From: Sulfurimonas sp. HSL1-2
GTDB taxonomy: Bacteria; Campylobacterota; Campylobacteria; Campylobacterales; Sulfurimonadaceae
Assembly (NCBI RefSeq): GCF_039645565.1
Contig: NZ_CP147914.1
Coordinates: 2,043,573 to 2,107,572 of the forward strand
Reading direction: 5' to 3'
DNA length: 64,000 bases
In this document: one piece after another, positions 60,479-64,000 of the stretch
Position numbering within the stretch: the stretch's first letter is position 1
Layout of the letters: the number at the start of each line of letters is the position of its first letter
The notes under the pieces: generated by a model
Database searches by the model: none
What the model saw: only the letters and a program-made list of their open reading frames with translations
What the model was told of the DNA's origin: nothing
Position numbers and translations under genes: made by a program

Positions 60479-61105
60479 TTACAGTGCTGTTCCGTCAATA
60501 TTTGCTACTTTGACAAAGCCCGTTTCTTTGGTCACAAGCACATCCGCAGTATGCCCATCGCTTGTGGTCAGATGGACGGTACAATCATTTGCCAGCAAGT
60601 TCATCGTATTGCCGCTGATCTGGCCGGCTCTGCCCAGATGGTCAAAAGCCAGATTCTTGATACCGCCGGATGATGTCGCCACGCCGCACACCGTCACTGA
60701 ACTGATGCCGAAGCTCTTCCATAGCAATACATCATCATTCGTCCCATTACATGATGATCCGCCGAACAGACCTTTTTTTGTCATTGGATCAACTGCCCAC
60801 TCATCTGATCCCGGCGTCCCCCCATTGCCGTTTCGGTCTGCATGTACCTGGTAACACTCGCCGCTTGTGCCACTCACAAAGGTGATTCGCCAGTTTGTTT
60901 CTTTCCAGTCAACACCGGCAGGTGCATCATTAAAGCGGTCTTCAACCATTGCATGGTGTTGCGTCAATCTGATATGTCTGGCAACCTGATAAGCGGCTTC
61001 AGCGATATTATCACGTTCAAATCTTGGAATAAACACCGCTGCCAGTATGCCGGCAACAACAATAACAAAGACCAGTTCGATCATCGTAAAAGCTGATTTT
61101 TTCAT
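60479..61105 (-). CDS. Orphan prepilin-type protein
   Basis: 208 residues with the prepilin signal A|FTMIELVFVIVVAGILAAV, of the form common in Campylobacterota. The globular domain contains SGECYQVHADRNGNG, a paired-cysteine segment (SSCNGTNDD) and VCGVATSSGG. It resembles GspH/FimT-like or minor pseudopilins, but is far from the gsp locus. GC content is lower than in most of the window. It lies between aclA and the rRNA promoter, with 54 bases from its stop to the -35. Confidence 0.75.
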   Translation of the reverse strand: MKKSAFTMIELVFVIVVAGILAAVFIPRFERDNIAEAAYQVARHIRLTQHHAMVEDRFNDAPAGVDWKETNWRITFVSGTSGECYQVHADRNGNGGTPGSDEWAVDPMTKKGLFGGSSCNGTNDDVLLWKSFGISSVTVCGVATSSGGIKNLAFDHLGRAGQISGNTMNLLANDCTVHLTTSDGHTADVLVTKETGFVKVANIDGTAL

Positions 61106-61197
61106 CGAGGTTCCTATCTTTCTTTGGAGGATAGGTCATTATAACATAAGAAAACAGTAGTGGGGAAGGTGAGAAAAGAGGAAAGTCGAAGACGGAT

Positions 61198-61238
61198 AGA
61201 GCTTAGAGCTCTTACCTGGAAAACTGATTTTTTCCAGG
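61198..61238 (-). terminator. Two hairpins after aclA
   Basis: Read on the minus strand, first a perfect 9-bp stem (CCTGGAAAA/TTTTCCAGG, 61215-61238), then a 6-bp stem (AGAGCT/AGCTCT, 61198-61212). No long T-run follows either, so they may stabilise the 3' end or terminate only partly. Confidence 0.45.
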
Positions 61239-61247
61239 CAGTGCTTT

Positions 61248-63065
61248 TTAAAGCTCTTCCGCTTTTTCGACGTTGTAAAGAATGTCGTCCATCGGGTGGC
61301 GGTACATCGGCATTCCGAGACGTTTTTCGTCAAGGATGTGGCCGATGAAGCCGATGGAGCGGCCGACGACGAAGAATGCGTTGAGCGCACCCGCGTCGAT
61401 GAAGCCGTCGATCTCTTCCTCGGAGTAACCGAGCGCACGCCACATGTCAACCATGAGGATACCGATCGTACCGTCGACGTTCAGGATCAGGTTGTCCTTC
61501 TTGGATGTCGTCAGCTTCTCGACTTCAAGAGCGAAGTCAAGGAGCGGAGTCGCCGGGAAGTTTTCAGCTGCAAACTTCTTCAGACCGGAAACACGCAGGT
61601 CCGGGTTACGGACGGACTTGATACGGTGACCGATACCGGAGATCGTCTTGCCCTCTTTTTTCATGTAGGCGATGAACTCTGCCGGACTCATACCGTTGTC
61701 GTTCGCGTACTTGAAGTAGCGCGCCGCGTCGTCGATCGCACCGCCGAAGCGAGGTCCGATTGTCAGAAGGCCCGTTACCAGCGCAGAGATAACGTCTTTG
61801 CCGGCACGTGCAGTGACTTTTGCGTTGTGTGCACCGGAGACCGCCGGACCGTGGTCCGCAACAGTTTTCATAACAGTTTCGATGTAGTCCGTCGCCCATT
61901 TCGGGTAGCGTTTCTTGAACCACAGCAGTGAAACAACGTCACCAATGCCGAAGCCGGTGTCAGGCGTTGCAACAGAGCTGATCGGGTAACCTGCGTACGT
62001 CGCTTCGTCGCCGCGGTCGTCGGAGATCGTACAGATGAACTCTTTCTTGCGGCGGACTTTCGGTACTTCGCGCAGTGCAGGCTCTTCGATTTCGCCGATG
62101 ACGCCTTCCGCTTTCAGTTTATTGTAAACCTCATTGATCTTGCCCGGAAGATCGTTGAAGCTTGCCGGTACATAGATACCCGCTTCTGCCATTGCTGCAT
62201 TTTTAGCTGCAGCAGTCTCAGCATCGGCATTTGCGGATGCACCCGCGTGACCGAACTGAACACCGGAGCTGAAGTGTTTTGCGATCGTACCGATACACCA
62301 TGCGATGATCGGCTTCGTGATCTTGCCGGACTTGACCGCTTCGATCACTTTATACTCTTCCGTACCGCCGACTTCGCCGAGCAGAATCATGTATTTGACC
62401 TGCGGGTTGTTCTGCATACGCAGGAGGTTGTCGATGAAGACGGAACCGACGAAGCGGTCACCACCGATCGCAACACCCTCTGCAATACCGTCGGCATTGA
62501 TAGAGATGATGTTGGAAAGTTCGTTGAACAGACCGCCGGAACGTGTCACAAGCCCACAGGAACCTGCACGGTGCAGTTTGGAGTTGATGATGTTCTCGAT
62601 CGTACCGCCGACGTTCGCGATCTTGAATGCGCCCGGTGCGATACCGCCGACCGTCGCAGGCCCGATAACGGTAACACCGGCATCACGTGCCGCCTGGTTC
62701 ATACCACGTGCCAGACGCTCCGGGATACCTTCTGCCGTAACCATGATCGTTTTGAACTGGCCCTTGAGACCGATCGCTTCCATCGTGACGTCATACGCCG
62801 TACGGAAAGAGGCGAAGTTCAGCAGAACGTCTGCCTTCGGGAACGCGCTCGCCGCATCGGTCGTGTTACGGAAAACCGGGACCATAATTTCGTCCGGTCC
62901 ATAGAAGAACTTCTCGAATTTATTGCTGGACGTCGGTGCGACGATCGCCGCAACTGACGGCGTTGCACGGTTGATGACATAGTCATAGTCCAGCATACGC
63001 TGGATCGCGCTTGCGTTGTTATTCCAGAAAATTGCCTGTGTGTCTTTTGTAAACAGTGCACCCAT
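61248..63065 (-). CDS. aclA: ATP-citrate lyase, large subunit
   Basis: 605 residues. With AclB it cleaves citrate to acetyl-CoA and oxaloacetate, the defining step of the reductive TCA cycle. The N-terminal part is like succinyl-CoA synthetase alpha, with ILLGEVGGTEEYKVIEAV and the phospho-histidine in FGHAGASANADAE. The C-terminal part (about 350-605) is citrate-synthase-like, with KTISGIGHRIKSVRNPD. ATG 63065 has AAGGAG 6 bases upstream. Ten bases follow aclB. Confidence 0.96.
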   Translation of the reverse strand: MGALFTKDTQAIFWNNNASAIQRMLDYDYVINRATPSVAAIVAPTSSNKFEKFFYGPDEIMVPVFRNTTDAASAFPKADVLLNFASFRTAYDVTMEAIGLKGQFKTIMVTAEGIPERLARGMNQAARDAGVTVIGPATVGGIAPGAFKIANVGGTIENIINSKLHRAGSCGLVTRSGGLFNELSNIISINADGIAEGVAIGGDRFVGSVFIDNLLRMQNNPQVKYMILLGEVGGTEEYKVIEAVKSGKITKPIIAWCIGTIAKHFSSGVQFGHAGASANADAETAAAKNAAMAEAGIYVPASFNDLPGKINEVYNKLKAEGVIGEIEEPALREVPKVRRKKEFICTISDDRGDEATYAGYPISSVATPDTGFGIGDVVSLLWFKKRYPKWATDYIETVMKTVADHGPAVSGAHNAKVTARAGKDVISALVTGLLTIGPRFGGAIDDAARYFKYANDNGMSPAEFIAYMKKEGKTISGIGHRIKSVRNPDLRVSGLKKFAAENFPATPLLDFALEVEKLTTSKKDNLILNVDGTIGILMVDMWRALGYSEEEIDGFIDAGALNAFFVVGRSIGFIGHILDEKRLGMPMYRHPMDDILYNVEKAEEL

Positions 63066-63075
63066 TCTTCTCTCC

Positions 63076-64000
63076 TTACTTCTCAAGTGCCATACGCACG
63101 ATATCGGTTACGTGTGTTTCCGGCCCATAGACTTCGATATACAGGCCCAGACGGTCTGCCGCTTCTTTAATGTCTTTAAGACCTTTTTCGTAGTTCGGTC
63201 CGCCGCGGCGTACATAAATACGCGTGTTGTGTTCTTTCATCTTATCCGCATACTCTTCGAATGACTGGATGATACCTGTAAAGGTCTTCGCAACGTCGGT
63301 AAAGTTTGCAATCGCACCGCCGATGATGAGGATTTTGTCACGGCCCTGGGCATCTTTGTGACGTGTCATCAGGTCAAGGAGTGTGTCGGCGTAGAACTTC
63401 GTTTCACCCGTTGTCGGACCACCGGAGTATTCTCCATAGTTTGCGAGGTCTTTGACGTCGCCCGAGAGGTCAGCAATGGTATCTGCATAAACAACAGAAG
63501 CACCACCGCCCGCGACCATCGTCCAGATGCGGCCGAGCGGGTTGAGGATCGTCAGTTTCAGGGATGCACCGGATTTCGCATCGGCTTCAGCAACCGCTTT
63601 CTCTTCCGGGGACTGGTCCTCCATACCGAATGCCGTCGGGTACTCTGCACCGCACCAAGCGTCACCCATCATGAAGCCTGCGGTATCGTCCAGGCGTGCT
63701 ACGAGGTCAAGAATAGCCATTTCGTTGTTGGCGAGCATGACGATCGGGTTGATTTCAAGGTAAGCAAAGTTCAGGTCACGGTAGAACTTGAAGAATGCGA
63801 TCGCGAAAGAGGTGAATGCCTCTTTATTTGCAGCCGGAATATCCGCAGGCACGTTTGCACGGACGGCATGTTCCATATCCGCATCGCTCATGTTGATCGG
63901 GATATGAACCTCGTTGACCTTCTCGTCCCAGCCCTCTTCGACTTCCATACCGCCCTCTGCGGACATGTAAAGAACATCGTCTTCGCCGACGGTCGTCGCG
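63076..64000 (-). CDS. aclB: ATP-citrate lyase, small subunit (5' end outside window)
   Basis: The last 307 residues of a succinyl-CoA-synthetase-beta-like subunit. Reading frame continues through the window edge (TTVGEDDVLYMSAEGGMEVEE). ATP-grasp features include NFAYLEINPIVML, and the C-terminal flavodoxin-like half has GRIWTMVAGGGASVVYADT and KILIIGGAIANFTDVAKTF. The start codon lies beyond 64000. Confidence 0.94.
   Translation of the reverse strand, partial: ATTVGEDDVLYMSAEGGMEVEEGWDEKVNEVHIPINMSDADMEHAVRANVPADIPAANKEAFTSFAIAFFKFYRDLNFAYLEINPIVMLANNEMAILDLVARLDDTAGFMMGDAWCGAEYPTAFGMEDQSPEEKAVAEADAKSGASLKLTILNPLGRIWTMVAGGGASVVYADTIADLSGDVKDLANYGEYSGGPTTGETKFYADTLLDLMTRHKDAQGRDKILIIGGAIANFTDVAKTFTGIIQSFEEYADKMKEHNTRIYVRRGGPNYEKGLKDIKEAADRLGLYIEVYGPETHVTDIVRMALEK

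Overview
The window reads as a chromosomal segment of a GC-rich, chemolithoautotrophic Campylobacterota (Sulfurimonas-like). The grounds are: ATP-citrate lyase genes (aclBA, key enzyme of the reductive TCA cycle) at the right end; two Tat-exported FccB/SoxF-type sulfide dehydrogenase flavoproteins; pseudopilins with the A|FT(M/L)xEL processing site usual in this phylum; an ArsS-like kinase; and gene orders that, as I recall, match Campylobacter jejuni (surE-ThiF, clpS-clpA-aat, lysA-HAD-pheA-hisC-...-dxs). Nearly all of the DNA is coding. Most genes sit in tight minus-strand operons with ATGA-type overlaps.

Layout. 0-11 kb: partial greA, a lone FccB-like flavoprotein, an AEC permease, a thioredoxin/NHL protein, a TcdA-like ThiF protein, surE, a two-component pair, feoAB with a Fur-box-like site, and pssA. 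11-18.7 kb: a kinase-like protein without its phospho-accepting histidine, rmuC, bamD-lon and a DEAD-box helicase with a long leader. 18.7-29.1 kb: a type II secretion locus split into divergent units, gspF-H-G and gspK-L-M-N-C-D-E-I-J. 29.1-36.1 kb: dxs, a small FliF/FliG-like hybrid gene, hisC, pheA, a HAD protein and lysA. 36-43.7 kb: LptF/G permease, pth, rplY, a PilT-like ATPase, tal and three secreted proteins (DUF4105, DUF3015, SYLF). 43.7-47 kb: clpS-clpA-aat, an N-degron operon. 47-51 kb: a Tat-exported Rieske/FccB-like pair and a protein joining a dead caspase-like domain to an FGE-like domain. 51-55 kb: a Cys/Met PLP enzyme, bioD, pyrB and pabB. 55-60.4 kb: a full rRNA operon (16S-Ile-Ala-23S-5S, minus strand) with processing stems and a perfect sigma70 promoter. 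60.4-64 kb: an orphan pseudopilin, aclA and partial aclB.

The most unusual items are the FliF/FliG-like hybrid at the place where I recall related bacteria carrying fliF-fliG-fliH; the Tat-exported Rieske/FccB pair with no cytochrome subunit; the protein that has lost catalytic residues in both its caspase-like and FGE-like halves; and the kinase-like protein lacking its H-box histidine. No CRISPR array, transposase, integrase or prophage gene was seen. All family calls come from reading motifs by eye; no database search was run.
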